A DNA stretch of 64,000 nucleotides from Epichloe hybrida (GCA_019022495.1 JAFEKR010000001.1:6944001-7008000), one strand, 5' to 3'. Positions 34,063 through 45,981 are shown, counted from the first letter of the stretch. Notes: generated by a model from the letters alone, not told the origin. Made by a program: numbers and translations.

Positions 34063-37000
34063 ATGAGCATTAATTTTCCAAAGACCGAAGAGAATACTCT
34101 TCGGTTTTGGAAGGAATGTGATGCATTTCAGACACAACTCGACCTAACTCAGAATGGCCCCCGCTTCACTTTCTACGATGGTCCGCCATTTGGTATGCTA
34201 CTTCCACTTGCCTAATCCCTCCTACCTACACTTTAATCACGTCACAACCACCTCTTGTTAACGCTTGCTCGGGTGATTACAGCGACTGGTGAGTGCTACC
34301 CGTGCCTCCAGGCCATTTCGCGTTCTCTTGCGTCTGACAGCAGTCAGGTCTTCCTCACTACGGTCACCTTCTAGCATCGACCATCAAAGACATCATACCG
34401 CGGTACTGGTCCATGAAAGGTTACCATGTGGTCCGCCGTTTTGGCTGGGATACACATGGCTTACCGGTCGAGCACGAAATCAACAAAAAGCTGCACATCT
34501 CAAGCGGGGAAGCTGTAATGCAGATGGGCATTGAGAACTATAACGCTGAGTGCAGAGCCATCGTCATGAAATACTCCAGCGAATGGCGACAGGTTATCGA
34601 GCGCCTGGGAAGGTGGATTGACTTTGATAATGATTACAAGGTTTTTTAAAGATGCCCAAACAACTGTTCTGAACTTATTCCGATTGACCAAGAACTGACT
34701 CATAGCTTGAAGTCCATGGATGTTACCTTTATGGAATCCTGCTGGTGGGTTTTTAAGCAACTTTACGACAAAGGCGATGTCTATCGTGCCTACCAAATCA
34801 TGCCGTTCTCTACAGCACTTGGCACACCACTTAGCCACATGGAAGAGAGGCAAAACGAAAAGTCCACGGTAGATCCTGCCGTTGTGGTAGGGTTCCCTAT
34901 CCTTGATGTCGATGGACAAGAGAACACATCGCTGCTGATCTACACCACAACCCCCTGGACCCTGCCTTCGAATTTACTCATCGCAGTCAACGCAGCTTTT
35001 GAATATATCAAAATCGCCGACGAGAAATCGGGGAGCTATTTTATACTTCTAGAGAGCTGCTTGTCCACGTTGTACAAAGACCCAAAAAAGGCCAAGTATA
35101 AGGTGGTCCAGAAACTCTTGGGAAAGGATATGATTGGGTGGAAATACAAGCCCCTTTACGACTTCTTCACAGACAAGTTCCTAGACTGTTTCCAAGTCAT
35201 CGGTGCAGACTATGTCGAAGCTGGGGAAGGCACCGGTCTCGTCCACCAAGCGCCAGGTTTTGGACAGGAGGACTATGATGCCGCAGCAGCAGCAGGTTTC
35301 ATATCCAAAGAACGGTTACCACCATGTCCTGTGGACGATAAAGGTTGCTTTACCCAAGAAGTCCCGAAATATGAAGGGCAGCATGTCAAAATTGCGGACA
35401 AGGCTATTATCAAGGATCTGAGGCCCACTGGCCGCCTTTTCGTTGAGACACAAATAACGCACACTGATAAGTTTTGCCCAAGATCGCAGACACAACTAAT
35501 CAGGAAGGCTGTCTCTGCTTGGTTCATAAAGGTGACGAATTCGACGCCTGGCATGCTCCATAGTCTAGAGAAGACAACTTGGGTGCCACAATTCGTCAAG
35601 GACAAGCGGTTTGCGAACTGGGTCTCTAACGCACGTGACTGGAATGTCTCGCGAAACCGTTACTGGGGGACGCCAATTCCCCTATGGGTTAGCGAAGATT
35701 ATGAAGAGGTTGTTTGTATCGGGAGCAGAGAGGAGCTCAGACATCTCAGCGGATATGAAGGGCCTTTGGATGATATTCACAGGGACAAGATCGATAACAT
35801 CACGATCCCTTCACAGCATGGGAAAGGACTCTTGCGCAGAATCGATGAGATCTTTGATTGCTGGTTTGTCTCTCTCACCCATTCTCGTCCCAACCTCAAG
35901 GACAAATTGAGGACGTGGACTAATGCCTCCATAGGTTTGAATCCGGAAGTATGCCTTACGCATCGAATCACTATCCCTTCCAAAACAAAGACAAGTTTCT
36001 GCAAGATTCCTTTCCAGCCGACTTTATTGCGGAAGGCCTAGACCAAACACGCGGCTGGTTTTACACTCTTACTGTCCTTGGGAATAAGCTTTTCGGAGTA
36101 TCACCCTTCAGAAACTGTATCGTAAACGGCTTAGTCCTGGCCGAGGATGGAAAGAAGATGTCGAAGAGCCAAAAGAACTATCCAGATCCCGCCCATGTCC
36201 TGAACAATTTCGGGTCTGACGCCCTCCGGCTCTACTTAATCAACTCACCCGTTGTCAGGGCAGAGCCACTGCGTTTCAATGAATCCGGAGTCAAAGAAAT
36301 TGTCGGCCGTGTTCTTCTCCCGCTATGGAACAGTTATCGTTTCTTCTCCGAACAGGCCATGCTCTTCAATAACACAACTGGCACCAACTTTGTCGCCGTC
36401 TCATCTGTTTGTTCTCACGGTAACATCACCAACGTGATGGACCGATGGATCCTTGCCGACTGCCAAAGCCTTTTGCGCTTCATGGAGCAAGAAATGTCTG
36501 GTGAGTGCTGCAAAAAAAGAATGGTTAGTTACACTTTGGGGCAAGTCTTGGCTAAGCATCGTTTTGTAGGATATCGCTTGTACACTGTCGTTCCGCGATT
36601 GTTGCAGGGAATAGACAATCTGACCAATTGGTACATCCGTTTCAACCGCAAACGACTTAAGGGTACAGCAGGCCTTAGTGTGGAAGACACGACAGCAGCG
36701 CTGAACACCCTTTCCCAAGTCCTCTTCACTGTCATTCGCGCAATGGCTCCATTCGCCCCTTTTATCACAGAGCACATCTATGGCTTACTAAAACCGTACT
36801 TGGGTGACTCTCTCACAGGTGTCAAGAACACTTCGAGCGTGCATTTCCTACCTTTCCCAACAGTCCGAGAGGAGCTCATGGATACCGCGATAGAGAGGAA
36901 GATGTCTGCGATGCAGAGGGTGATCAAGCTTGCCAGGACAGCGCGAGAGCGACGCTCCATCAGTCTCAAGACACCGCTCAAATCGTTGGTGGTGATCGGT

Positions 37001-37675
37001 GACCCTCTGTTCATCTCAGATATTGACACCCTGAGGTCATATATAACAGAAGAACTCAACGTGAATGAAGTTATCCTCACAACAAACGAAGAGAAATACA
37101 ACATTCGCTTAGAGGCTAGAGTGGACTGGCCAAGTTTAGGCAAAAGACTCAAGAGAGACGTACAGGTTGTTCGAAAGGCGCTGCCAAACTTGACACAGGA
37201 GGAGTTGAGGCAGTATCAACGCGAGAAGCGTATCGTTGTTAGCGGCATCCAGCTCGCTGAGAACGACCTCAGCGTTGTGCGGGTGATGCCCACCGACAAT
37301 GCAGGTGTCGTGGCGGAAGGTGGGCCAAGCTGGGAACCATCGTTTGACGACTGTGTGGTGGTGTTACTGGATGGCGCATCCTACCCAGAACTGGAGCATG
37401 ACGGTTTGGCCCGTGATCTTATAACTCGGTTTCAGAAGCTCCGGAAGAAGGCCCAGTTGGTCCCACTGGATGACGTTAAAATGCAGTATAGCATTGTCTC
37501 TAATCCTGAAGGGGTCAATGTGGATTCTTTGATATCGTCCAGGCAGACCCTCTTCTCGAATGCTCTCCGCGGGCAAATTGAAGAGTTAGCAGCATGCGGA
37601 CAAGAAGGTGCTTTGATTGAGGAAGACCAGTCCCTCGGCGCTCTGACTTTGCGACTTCGCCTGAGCCACATTTGA
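34063..37675 (+). CDS. Isoleucyl-tRNA synthetase, cytosolic type
   Basis: Class I aminoacyl-tRNA synthetase charging tRNA-Ile. Six exons: 34063-34192, 34283-34288, 34348-34640, 34713-35863, 35935-36500 and 36570-37675; 1083 aa, the full eukaryotic length. Exon 2 is only 6 nt and supplies part of the codons for A-T-G in PPFATG, just before the HIGH-type motif HYGH (residues about 49-52). [12 protein letters not shown] follows. The CP1 editing domain carries [10 protein letters not shown] and the [16 protein letters not shown] region; the KMSKS loop is at about 601-605; the anticodon-binding and C-terminal domains are complete. The donor at 34641 is GTTTTT, weaker than the others. In [13 protein letters not shown] and KMSKSQKNY it looks somewhat unlike the usual ascomycete housekeeping enzyme as I remember it, so it could be a second copy. 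Confidence 0.9.
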
Positions 37676-38192
37676 TAAACGAATGAGAGTCGACCTCATC
37701 AAACATCAACTTAGCCTCACATCAATGGGTTTGATAGCCGACTTCTTCGATAGGCCCGTTAAGTACCTTGTATTGAAAGGTGTCTTAACGGCCTTATCAG
37801 CAGGCTTTTATTAGGCCTCTCATATCCGTACGCTTGTCAATAAACTTGTTAGAACCCTTGGGGGCTTTGATAGGTAACGTTAACAAGCCTGTTTGAAGCC
37901 TCGTATCAACGGGCTCGTCAGCGGGCTTGTCTGAACTGACATATTAATAGGCTCGTTGGGACCATTACATTACGTTAAAGGTGAAGCTGTCCGTCAGTAT
38001 TCAGCCCGCAGAATCTAATGACTTCACTGTGTCTAGGATGCCGATGGATTTGGGCAATCACCACACCGCTACTAGTGTTGACCATTCGTTTGCTAGCACT
38101 TTGAAAGAATGCTCGATTCTTGACTGACCAGTCAACGCAGTAGGACACTTGCTTTCTGCAATATCCCTGCAAGAATCCCTCGGCTCAGATCA
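37676..38192. repeat. Degenerate GGGCTTGTYAACGGGC-like repeats in the convergent gap
   Basis: Between the stops of IleRS and Ohr. From about 37720 to 37970 a short motif resembling ATCAACGGGCTTGTTAG recurs in both orientations with many changes (ATCAATGGGTTTGATAG, TCGATAGGCCCGTTAAG, TATCAACGGGCTCGTCAGCG, TAATAGGCTCGTTGGG). No gene seen. Confidence 0.55.
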
Positions 38193-38762
38193 TTACAACA
38201 CCTCTTCCACCGTGATGTTCGTAGTGACATTCCCCTTGATCGCCCTACTATACGGACACGTCTCCCTCGTCTTCTCAATCAGCTTGTCCATGTCATCTTT
38301 CTTCACGCCCCGAACCTTGATGAGCATGTCGACCCTCACGCCCAAGTCGAACTTGGACAGATCCCCCACCATGTGGAGCGTCGTCTCAATAAGATTGTCC
38401 TCGGGCTTAGCAGGCATGGTGATGCCCATCTGTTTCGCGCTCAAGTTCATCGCCCCCTGAAAGCATGATCCGTAGCAAGCGGCGAATAACTCCTCTGGGT
38501 TCGTCTTGCCGTCGCCTCCATCGCCTCCCAGCTCTTTGGGCATGGTTAGCTCGACCTTCAGCCCTTCGCTGCCCCTGATTTTGCCGTTTCGCGCGCCCAT
38601 GACGGTTGCGCGCGCAGAGTACAGAACCGGTGCCGTGTCGGTGTTTAAAAAGCGTCTTGGGGGGGCGACGGATGGTGAGGGTTTCGTGGGTTTCGTACTT
38701 GAGATGGTGACACGGCGCGGGGCCTGGCGGATGAGAGATGTGGTGATGCGTGATGCTGACAT
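38193..38762 (-). CDS. Ohr/OsmC-family thiol peroxidase, probably mitochondrial
   Basis: Single-exon gene, 189 aa, start ATG at 38762. Ohr/OsmC proteins reduce organic hydroperoxides with two cysteines. Here the active-site segment is NPEELFAACYGSCFQGA, with Cys at about 96 and 100, and the resolving side is TRETCPYSRAIKGN, with Cys at about 169; Cys100 and Cys169 match the Ohr pair. The first 40 residues are basic and Ser/Arg-rich (SLIRQAPRRVTISS), predicting mitochondrial import, as in other fungal members. The remaining fold is typical, starting VLYSARATVMGARNGKIRG. It ends INTVEEVL-like. It is convergent with IleRS, with no evident link. Confidence 0.9.
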   Translation of the reverse strand: MSASRITTSLIRQAPRRVTISSTKPTKPSPSVAPPRRFLNTDTAPVLYSARATVMGARNGKIRGSEGLKVELTMPKELGGDGGDGKTNPEELFAACYGSCFQGAMNLSAKQMGITMPAKPEDNLIETTLHMVGDLSKFDLGVRVDMLIKVRGVKKDDMDKLIEKTRETCPYSRAIKGNVTTNITVEEVL

Positions 38763-39775
38763 TGTGTTTAATTCTCTACTCTTGAGATTGAGTCAATTGG
38801 GGTTTGTGGGGGAGCAAGGGTGCGGTGCGCTGTTTACGCGCGTCTACAATTTTATGGGGGAATTGACTTGCTTTTGAACCATCTTCGGTTGATGAATCAT
38901 CGAAATCAGTAAAAATCTTGATGTCAAAACAATGACATCATGGGTAATACTGTCTTTTCGATGGGGATCTGCCCATTTGTTGCGGCCATCGCCGGTTGGT
39001 GAAGAAGTTCAGTTGGTAGCGCGGATCATGAATGTGAACAGAAATTTCATGGGGAATGCTACGCTATGCTATGCTATGCTATGTTGTGCTATGTGATACT
39101 GTTGTTACGCGTGACAGCGATGACATTTGCATTTTTATTCTCGGCACTGGCTTGATGGGCGAGCAGTTTCGCGGAAGGTTGCGCGTGCCTTGCCTGAGTG
39201 GCCAGTTTGCACAATTTTCAAACGTACGGACTACGGAGAGTACATGAGATTCAATTCGTTTGATGGCTGCGCCGGACTCGCAGCCTCATTCATGTACGTT
39301 GGAGACGCCCGCGTGAGATGCATCTCAAGAGGCAAGAGCTGTCCATCTACCCACTACTACTGGCGACTCTCTGCAAGACTGCCAATTGTGATTCAACACT
39401 GCTGGCCATCGACGGCACGGTTCGTCAATGGAATACCCATGCCATCCGCGTGATACTGTCGAAGTTCTGTGAAATGGCTCGTCGGGGGAGTGATTGCCTG
39501 CAGCCTGCGTGCGTGGTGGACATGTTGCGAGGGTGAGGCTTTTTCCTTTGTTTCATGGCTTACTAATATTAGTCCCGCAGGCAGGTGGGTGTGTGGTGAA
39601 AGCACGTGCACGCCATGCAGACTATTTCCACACCCGCTCCCACAATCCAGACCCCACCCCCACCCCCACACACCCACACCCACACCATTGTATTTTTTTG
39701 TACGCCACTCCGTCCGTCCACGATGCAGCCAGGAACTCAGAACCCCTTTTTAACGGATTACGCTAGCCGCTTACG
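38763..39775. other. Intergenic between Ohr and the DUF6604 gene (divergent)
   Basis: No gene supported. It has a CTATG pentamer run at about 39060-39085 and a CCCACACC-type array at about 39650-39690. It probably contains both promoters. Open frames on both strands are repeat or shadow translations. Confidence 0.45.
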
Positions 39776-42310
39776 ATGCTGTCCGCCAACTTCTACTCAA
39801 CATATCAGCAGTATAAGCGTGACACCAACGCAGTTGCTTCATGGCTCGCCTCTACAGCCAAGCAGCATGGATATGACGGCCAGATCGGTACACCGCTGAG
39901 CCGTGGCAGTCGCCCAGAGGGCAAGGCACGCAAGCTCGCCAACCAGCGGCAGCGGCAGCGGCAGCAGCAGCAAGGGCTTGGCTCGACGATGGATTCAAAC
40001 TCGAAAAATGCCTCGAAAAATGCCTCGGACCAGCAGCCCCAGCAGACCGGCCCTGCCTATGTGCTGGCCGTTCGAGACTTTGTCCCCCTGGGCCAGTTCA
40101 TCGCCAAGAAACTGGACAATCTGGCCAAGGTACCATCTCACTTCACGGCCTCTTTGACCCGCGTCATACGTGCCAGACGAGGGTTCATGAGTATCTACGG
40201 CAAAGCGAATTCGGACGACGAGGATGCAAAGACAAATCGTACACACGCGTACTTTGTCACTGTTCTGGAAACGGTCTATCATATCCTGGTACCAGCCGAG
40301 TCCAGGGTGAATCTAAAAGCAGATGTGGACATGGCCGTGCTCACATCAGGCATGTCCGCTCTCAAGAGCAGTCAACATACTCTTGCCAACCCCTTCGGAG
40401 TGCTTCCGATTTATGAGCCGTCCGAGGCGTTTCTGAATGCACCCGACGTGCCTGCTTCCTCCTCGACGGATGATGACACAGACAAGCAGCACTTGCTCTA
40501 CACGGTCGAGGAAGACAACTCCGAATACGAATGCAAGTTTGCCTTTGTCATGCTTCTACAAGACCTGATCAGCCTCCGCCAGGAGGTAGCCGCGCTGTGG
40601 CAAGCATATGATGACGGCGGCATCAGCCTCGCAGCAGCAGCTACCAGTGCGAACCTGGCTGTCGAGCTTGCGCGAGCCATGGAGGAAGAGATCAGTCCGC
40701 TCCTGGAAAGACATGGTGGCGCCTTGACGGTCTTGTCCGAGTTCTTCGCTGCCGCTTGCGTGGCCGCTGGTCATGACCCCACGGCCAAGGCCCGGCCAAA
40801 GGACGACATGAATTTTGCTTGTTACGACTTGGGACATGCCCTATTTCACCACGTCGCCTCCATCATGTATTCGGTTGCAGGCGTTGTGTCATTCGATGCC
40901 AAGTCCTTCCCTCGGTACTCGGGCGCTTTTGGATACTACGACCCACAACAATCAAGCACAATCGTGCAAGATGGGCTCGTTGGATTTCGCCAACAATGGG
41001 CGCAAGAGAAAGCAGCTCTCTTGGAGTTGGTGCCAAACCTGTGTCTGTTGACAGACACCTTCCAGAGCTTCCCCATCATGGATGAGTTCACCCGCGGCCT
41101 GAGTCTCTTGATCAAGACGAAGAAGGTCCCTTTATGGCTCTGCTTCGCGGGACAGAACTACTTGGACATGCTTCGTATTCTAGGACCCAAAGTGGACAAG
41201 GGATATCGTGAATTGAAGACGTTCAGTCAAGAGACGGTTGCGCTTGTGCAGCACGCCGTGGCCAAGGCTCCCAGCACAGCATCCAAGAGAGATTTGGAGG
41301 AGATTGAGCGTATAGCCACCATTACAAGCGGGGGTTCCGACATGTTCGCCCTGATATGGAATGCCGCGAGAAGGAGAGGCGAAGCCATGCGGCCATGCAA
41401 CTTTTTTCAGCATCACCCTCTGTTCTGTGGTCTCATGATTCACTACGTCCGCTCGCGGCTTCACCAAGTCGGCGTGGCATATGCAGCAAGGCCAGGAGCG
41501 GCGCTGCATTCAGTTCAACTGTATGCTGCTGTTCAGCAGCACCAGCAGCAAAGGGGAAAACAGGCTTCGTCCGAAGAGGAAGCCTTGGAATGGACGCTGC
41601 TGGACCAGCTACTTGACAGGCAGGGACCACAGGCATTCTTCGTCGGCTCGGAAACCCCTTCCTCACCGGAAGCTCATTTCAAAAACTACTGCATGAGCCG
41701 CCAAATCTCGCCAGCCAACTGGCTTGCCGCCGCGCATCGTCGTAAAGGCAAGAAGGGAAAGGTCCCCGTCAAGATGTCCGGGGCGGGCGTGCGAGAATTG
41801 AAATTCGCCGGGCAATTCTCGCTGCTCTGCGCACATCGAATGGCAAAACAGGGGGCAAACAGCGGCTTGGTGCGTGCTCCGTGGGATGTGGAATACGTGC
41901 AGCAGGCCCTCGAAGCACAGGGGCACTTGTTGGCGAAGCCACGGGTCGACAGCAAAAACAAGAATGTCAAGTCTGGGACCACTTCGCCGTACCACCCTTC
42001 GGCGCTTGTCCGCCGTGCTGCTGACGCCGTTGATCAAGAGGTGTCAGACATGACGTTTGACTACTTTGCCGTGCACCAGGCGGCGAGTGAGTTTCTCCAA
42101 CAGATCCATGACCACGTAACTTCGCATCTGCTCCGTCCTGAAATGCGCTCCCTTACCCCTGTGGATACGGTAGGTTTCGTGTTCTCCCTCGCGGCAGGGT
42201 CACTGGAGCCGTCCGAGGGAGGAAACGAGGTCGTTTTGGACCACGTTGCGCGAGAGATGGGTGCTTTTTTGGATTCACAGGGGACTGCAACGACGCGTCC
42301 GGCAGCGTAG
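39776..42310 (+). CDS. DUF6604-domain protein
   Basis: Single-exon gene, 844 aa. The N-terminus MLSANFYSTYQQYKRDTN followed by AVASWLASTAKQHGY is the signature of a fungal-specific domain annotated as DUF6604 (name from memory), found at the start of large, often expanded fungal proteins of unknown function. Next is a basic Gln/Arg-rich insert (RQRQRQQQQ), then a region with YVLAVRDFVPLGQFIAKK that normally continues the domain. The rest is mostly helical without known motifs; YECKFAFVMLLQDLISLR and the WTLLDQLL segment are visible but unassigned. There is no signal peptide or membrane segment. The second GGS-like low-complexity insert (QQHQQQRGKQ) lies at about residue 595. Start chosen at the domain's first Met. 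Function unknown. Confidence 0.8.
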   Translation: MLSANFYSTYQQYKRDTNAVASWLASTAKQHGYDGQIGTPLSRGSRPEGKARKLANQRQRQRQQQQGLGSTMDSNSKNASKNASDQQPQQTGPAYVLAVRDFVPLGQFIAKKLDNLAKVPSHFTASLTRVIRARRGFMSIYGKANSDDEDAKTNRTHAYFVTVLETVYHILVPAESRVNLKADVDMAVLTSGMSALKSSQHTLANPFGVLPIYEPSEAFLNAPDVPASSSTDDDTDKQHLLYTVEEDNSEYECKFAFVMLLQDLISLRQEVAALWQAYDDGGISLAAAATSANLAVELARAMEEEISPLLERHGGALTVLSEFFAAACVAAGHDPTAKARPKDDMNFACYDLGHALFHHVASIMYSVAGVVSFDAKSFPRYSGAFGYYDPQQSSTIVQDGLVGFRQQWAQEKAALLELVPNLCLLTDTFQSFPIMDEFTRGLSLLIKTKKVPLWLCFAGQNYLDMLRILGPKVDKGYRELKTFSQETVALVQHAVAKAPSTASKRDLEEIERIATITSGGSDMFALIWNAARRRGEAMRPCNFFQHHPLFCGLMIHYVRSRLHQVGVAYAARPGAALHSVQLYAAVQQHQQQRGKQASSEEEALEWTLLDQLLDRQGPQAFFVGSETPSSPEAHFKNYCMSRQISPANWLAAAHRRKGKKGKVPVKMSGAGVRELKFAGQFSLLCAHRMAKQGANSGLVRAPWDVEYVQQALEAQGHLLAKPRVDSKNKNVKSGTTSPYHPSALVRRAADAVDQEVSDMTFDYFAVHQAASEFLQQIHDHVTSHLLRPEMRSLTPVDTVGFVFSLAAGSLEPSEGGNEVVLDHVAREMGAFLDSQGTATTRPAA

Positions 42311-42593
42311 CTCAAATAGCTTAGGCTTTTTTTTGTTTTTGGACAATATAGCCGGTGAGGGAATGGAGGTCGTTGTGCTACGCGTGCGAATGTCCAGAAC
42401 GTGCAAGAGAGCAACTGCTCTTTATTAAAATGAAGAATGACTTGACCCTGTTCCTAGATTCCATCCAGGCCAGGGTTGATCACGGTCGTCAGCATCACCG
42501 TCATCATCACCGTCATCACACAGTCGTGGTGCTTGAACTCGTTCTTGGCGTCGTACGACCCTTAAGTACCTAGAGGGGGTCGATCCCAGCGTT

Positions 42594-43780
42594 TCATGAC
42601 TGCCCCCGAATAAACGACGCCTTGGAGAGTGCGTCCGCCTGCGTGTTCCAAATGCTCCTTCCCCATTCAATGAGTTTGGGCCCGAAATCATTGAGCATTT
42701 CATCCACGTCCGCTTCGGTATCCATCATCAGCCGGGCATAATCCTCCTCTGAGCCAAATGTGGCTACTTCCCAGATGGCTTTCCATCTCCCAATCGCCTC
42801 CACGGCCAAGCGATGCTGACTCTGCACTCCGGCCGCAACCATGTAAAACGACGACCTCTTAGTGTGGCCGGCCGTGGGCTTCAAGAGCTTCACAGACGAA
42901 AACTTTTGGAAATCCCACAAGAGCTTGGCGGTCCTCCAGGCGTCAAGCTTGTGCAAGAGAACAACCATGGTGCCTCCTGGTCTGAGGTGCTCGAGGCCAA
43001 GAGCCAACTGCACGGCCATCAGCCTCGCCGCCTCTGTTCTTTCCCGATATGAGCTCCTGACATGGGTCCTCAACGTCTGGCCGTCACAGATGACCAGGTC
43101 GAAAAGCTGATCGCCCGTGAGCTGGCGGGCAAGAAAGGCGTCGGCGTCGGGATGTCCCGGTGGAATGGTGTCGACTCCCATGTCTTCGGCCAGCATGGTG
43201 ATGTCCAAGAAGCGCTTCTCGACACTGAGGTCCCCTGGCAAGAGGACTTGGTGGCCTCCCATGGAAACCGGCAAACTGAAGGCCAAGGCGCTGGATCCCG
43301 GGTTGTGGCGCATCGACGTTTCCAGGAAGCCCCCCGGGGCCATGCACAGGTCGAGGATGCGGGCCTCACTCGCATGCTCGCGGCCCACGAGGAAGGCATT
43401 GGTGGACCGGTGGAGCTCCTGTCCGATTCTTTTCATGAGAAGATGGAAGAAACGAGCCTTCCTGTCGTCGCATTTGTCGGCGTCCTCGCGTTGCCTTTGG
43501 AAGTAGGCATCTCCCTCGGGGTTATTCCATCCCTGTGGGAAGTCGGGTCAGGTTAGTTAGTTGGCCTGGCGGTTGGCAATATCTGAGGGGGCGCCGGCGC
43601 CCGAGTTATGCATGTGCAACATACCATTTGCCGAAGATGCGCGACTCTCCGGAATTCTCGACTCCTTTCAAGGAGATATAATGTGATGATTTGATTTGGC
43701 CGTTGATGTAGTTGCTCGATGGCATCGGGTGCTTCACGGTTTTGCACACGCTGTGCAAACACAGCGTCGGGCACAAACAT
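42594..43780 (-). CDS. FtsJ-like SAM-dependent methyltransferase
   Basis: Two exons, 43780-43625 and 43532-42594 (intron 92 nt, GTATGT/CAG, phase 0), give 364 aa. The Rossmann core is clear: motif I LDLCMAPGGFLETSM at about 112-126, an acidic turn near TMLAEDMGVDTIPP, and DLVICDGQ at about 195, corresponding to the Asp strand of FtsJ/RrmJ-type RNA 2'-O-methyltransferases. Next comes LRPGGTMVVLLHKLDAW, in which Lys sits at the position of the second catalytic Lys of the KDKE set, and then RSSFYMVAAG with a Glu-poor end. The N-terminal extension (VFAQRVQNREAPDAIEQL) and C-terminal helix are fungal-specific. Substrate unknown; many related fungal proteins are annotated only as FtsJ domain proteins. 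Confidence 0.8.
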
Positions 43781-44265
43781 CTTCTCTCGGTAGCCGCGCC
43801 TCTAAATGTCCATAACACGACCACCCAAGACGTAGATTCTTTCCGCGGGACCAAGGCAACGCATGCGGCAGGTTATCATCCAACGACTAGCCTCCTTGAG
43901 CGCTTGTTGAATATGATATGCGGAATGATGCACCTGAGTGATGATATGAAATCTATATCGAGCTAATGAGATCTATGAAGATTAATGGAGGCCATATGTA
44001 AGCTTTCGCAGATCTGTCAGCAAACGAGGTGAGGCCTCGGATGTAGACAAGAGCAAACGAGGCGCCTCGAAAGCGATAACAAACGCGATATCCGTCGATG
44101 CCGAAAAAGGAGTGGTGCGTGCCCAAGATGTGGGGCTGCTGTTAACTGTTACCCGAAAAAAAAAAAAGAGGCGCAGCCGATATCCGATATCGTTATCCGA
44201 TGTCCACAATGTACAAGTACAACAACGTGGTCGTGGTCGGGTGGGCAGGTGCCGCAATGGCCGAT
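43781..44265. other. Intergenic between methyltransferase and MFS transporter
   Basis: Upstream flank of the methyltransferase and 3' flank of the transporter (both minus strand). An A run lies near 44156-44167. No gene seen. Confidence 0.45.
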
Positions 44266-45981
44266 TCAGTCGCGCTTCAGTCCGATTCTGCCCGTCTTTT
44301 GCAGACCAGCTGCTCCAAGCACGGTACAGAGCATCATGAAGCCAAACATGATCCAGAAACTAGTTCTGAGTCCCTCCATTATTGCAGACGCCTTGTCACT
44401 TGCGCCACTGTTCTTGGTCACGAGCGTAGACGCAATCTGCATCACGGCCACGCTCAGTGCTTGGCCAAACTGAGAGGCTGTGTTGAAGACGGCGCCTGCC
44501 AACGCCTGAGTGTCATCGGGAAAGCTATCCGAGATGATGATGAGACCTACCGTGAAGAGCACATCGACGCTCACGGGGGCGAGCAATTGGGCCACGAATG
44601 CATTGGCCCAATATGGAGATCGGACCCGGATCACGGCCATGAGAAGGGGAGCAACAGCACACAGCATGGATGTAATGGTGACAATCCATAGCGCCGGTAT
44701 CCTGTCGACGAACAAGCCCGTGGTGAAATTGAGAATGACACCTACTACCAGACTCGGCAGTATCCTGATACCAGTTTCAAGAGCAGAGAGTTGCTGTACC
44801 TCCTGGAAGCTGGGCGGGATGCGATGCGTTAGACGAGAATCGGTCGACCAGACCAAACCCACGGGGCCTCATGCAACTTACAACAAGCTTGCAAACAGTT
44901 CCATTGCTGTCGTGACTCCAAACGACAGCGCTATCATACCACATACGCTGGAAAAGGCACTGTTTTTCCAGAGTGAGTTCGGTATCAGAGCCGGCTTGCC
45001 AAGGCACACTTGCCGGTGGACCCAGCCAACGAACAACGGCAACGCGATGGCGACCATGCAGACGAATGCGATGCTTTCTGGTTTTCGGATCTTGTGCACA
45101 TCCGTGCTTAGAATGCTTCATGCCTACGAGTCAGCGCTGCTATGAGCTCCATTCCCAACCGTGGTCTGTACTCACGCCAGCAAGTACGATAGCAAGGCCA
45201 TGAACGTGGAGGCCAACAACGCCCCGACCCAGTCGGCTTTCTCTCTCAAGTTGTGCAGGGCGTGCCTCCATGTTTGTCCATGATGGGACTCTGGCAAAGC
45301 CCACGTTGCGACGGCAGACAAAACGAGCGTCAAGCCTCCGTATATATACCATGCAGCTCTCCAGCCGAGCAAGTCTTGAAGAAGGCCACCAAGAACCAGT
45401 CCAAACGAGAAGCCAAGAGGCTGGCTCAGTCCAAGGCAAGAAAAGGCAAAGTTTCGAGGACGTCCACGGGGAAGAGCGTGTGTGACAATGGCGACGGAGG
45501 AAGCGAGATGCATGGCAAAGCCAACACCTTGAAGAGCCCGCATCGCAACTAGTTGAGGGCCGGTCTTGGCCGCACCGCCTCCCAGAATGAAGGCACCGCT
45601 GAGTACACCGCCGGCAAGGTTGACAGCCCTGGGGCCAATTGCGTCTGCTATAGAGCCGGCTAGCAACAGTGTTGATGCATTCGCCAGGCTTGGAACAGAA
45701 GTCGGCCAAAGCGCCAGCGACTCGGGCAAGTTGACGTCGGCGGCAATCGTGGGCAAGCCAACAACAACGAGTCCATTGACTGCACTCGAGGCAAAGTTGA
45801 CGCCTGACAATTGAACGACCACGGCGACTTTGCGGAAGAGTGACATCCGCGAAGCCTCATCGGCCGCTTCGATGGATGGACCATTGCTGTTGGATTCGGG
45901 CAGCGCTCTCGGGGTGGAATCACCAGAGGTGAGTGTCGGAGGAGACTCTGCTACCACCTGCGTTTGCGAAGACGTGGCCAT
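44266..45981 (-). CDS. Major facilitator superfamily transporter (drug:H+ antiporter type)
   Basis: Exons 45981-45176, 45115-44882 and 44809-44266 join in phase; 527 aa. A polar N-terminal tail of about 50 residues precedes membrane helices starting VAVVVQLSGVNFASSAVNGL. MFS hallmarks are visible: GSIADAIGPRAVNLAG after helix 2 (motif A-like), MRALQGVGFAMHLASSVAIV around helix 4 (motif B region) and LGLSQPLGFSFGLVLGGLLQ in helix 5 (antiporter motif C-like). The middle contains WYIYGG and the VLSTDVHKIR loop, and the C-terminal half has FQEVQQLSALETGIRILPSL, typical of 14-helix DHA2-type fungal pumps. The first acceptor could lie at CATGAAG or nearby; only this one keeps the frame. The start is the ATG 11 bp below a TACGGAGTA motif. 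Substrate unknown. Confidence 0.88.
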
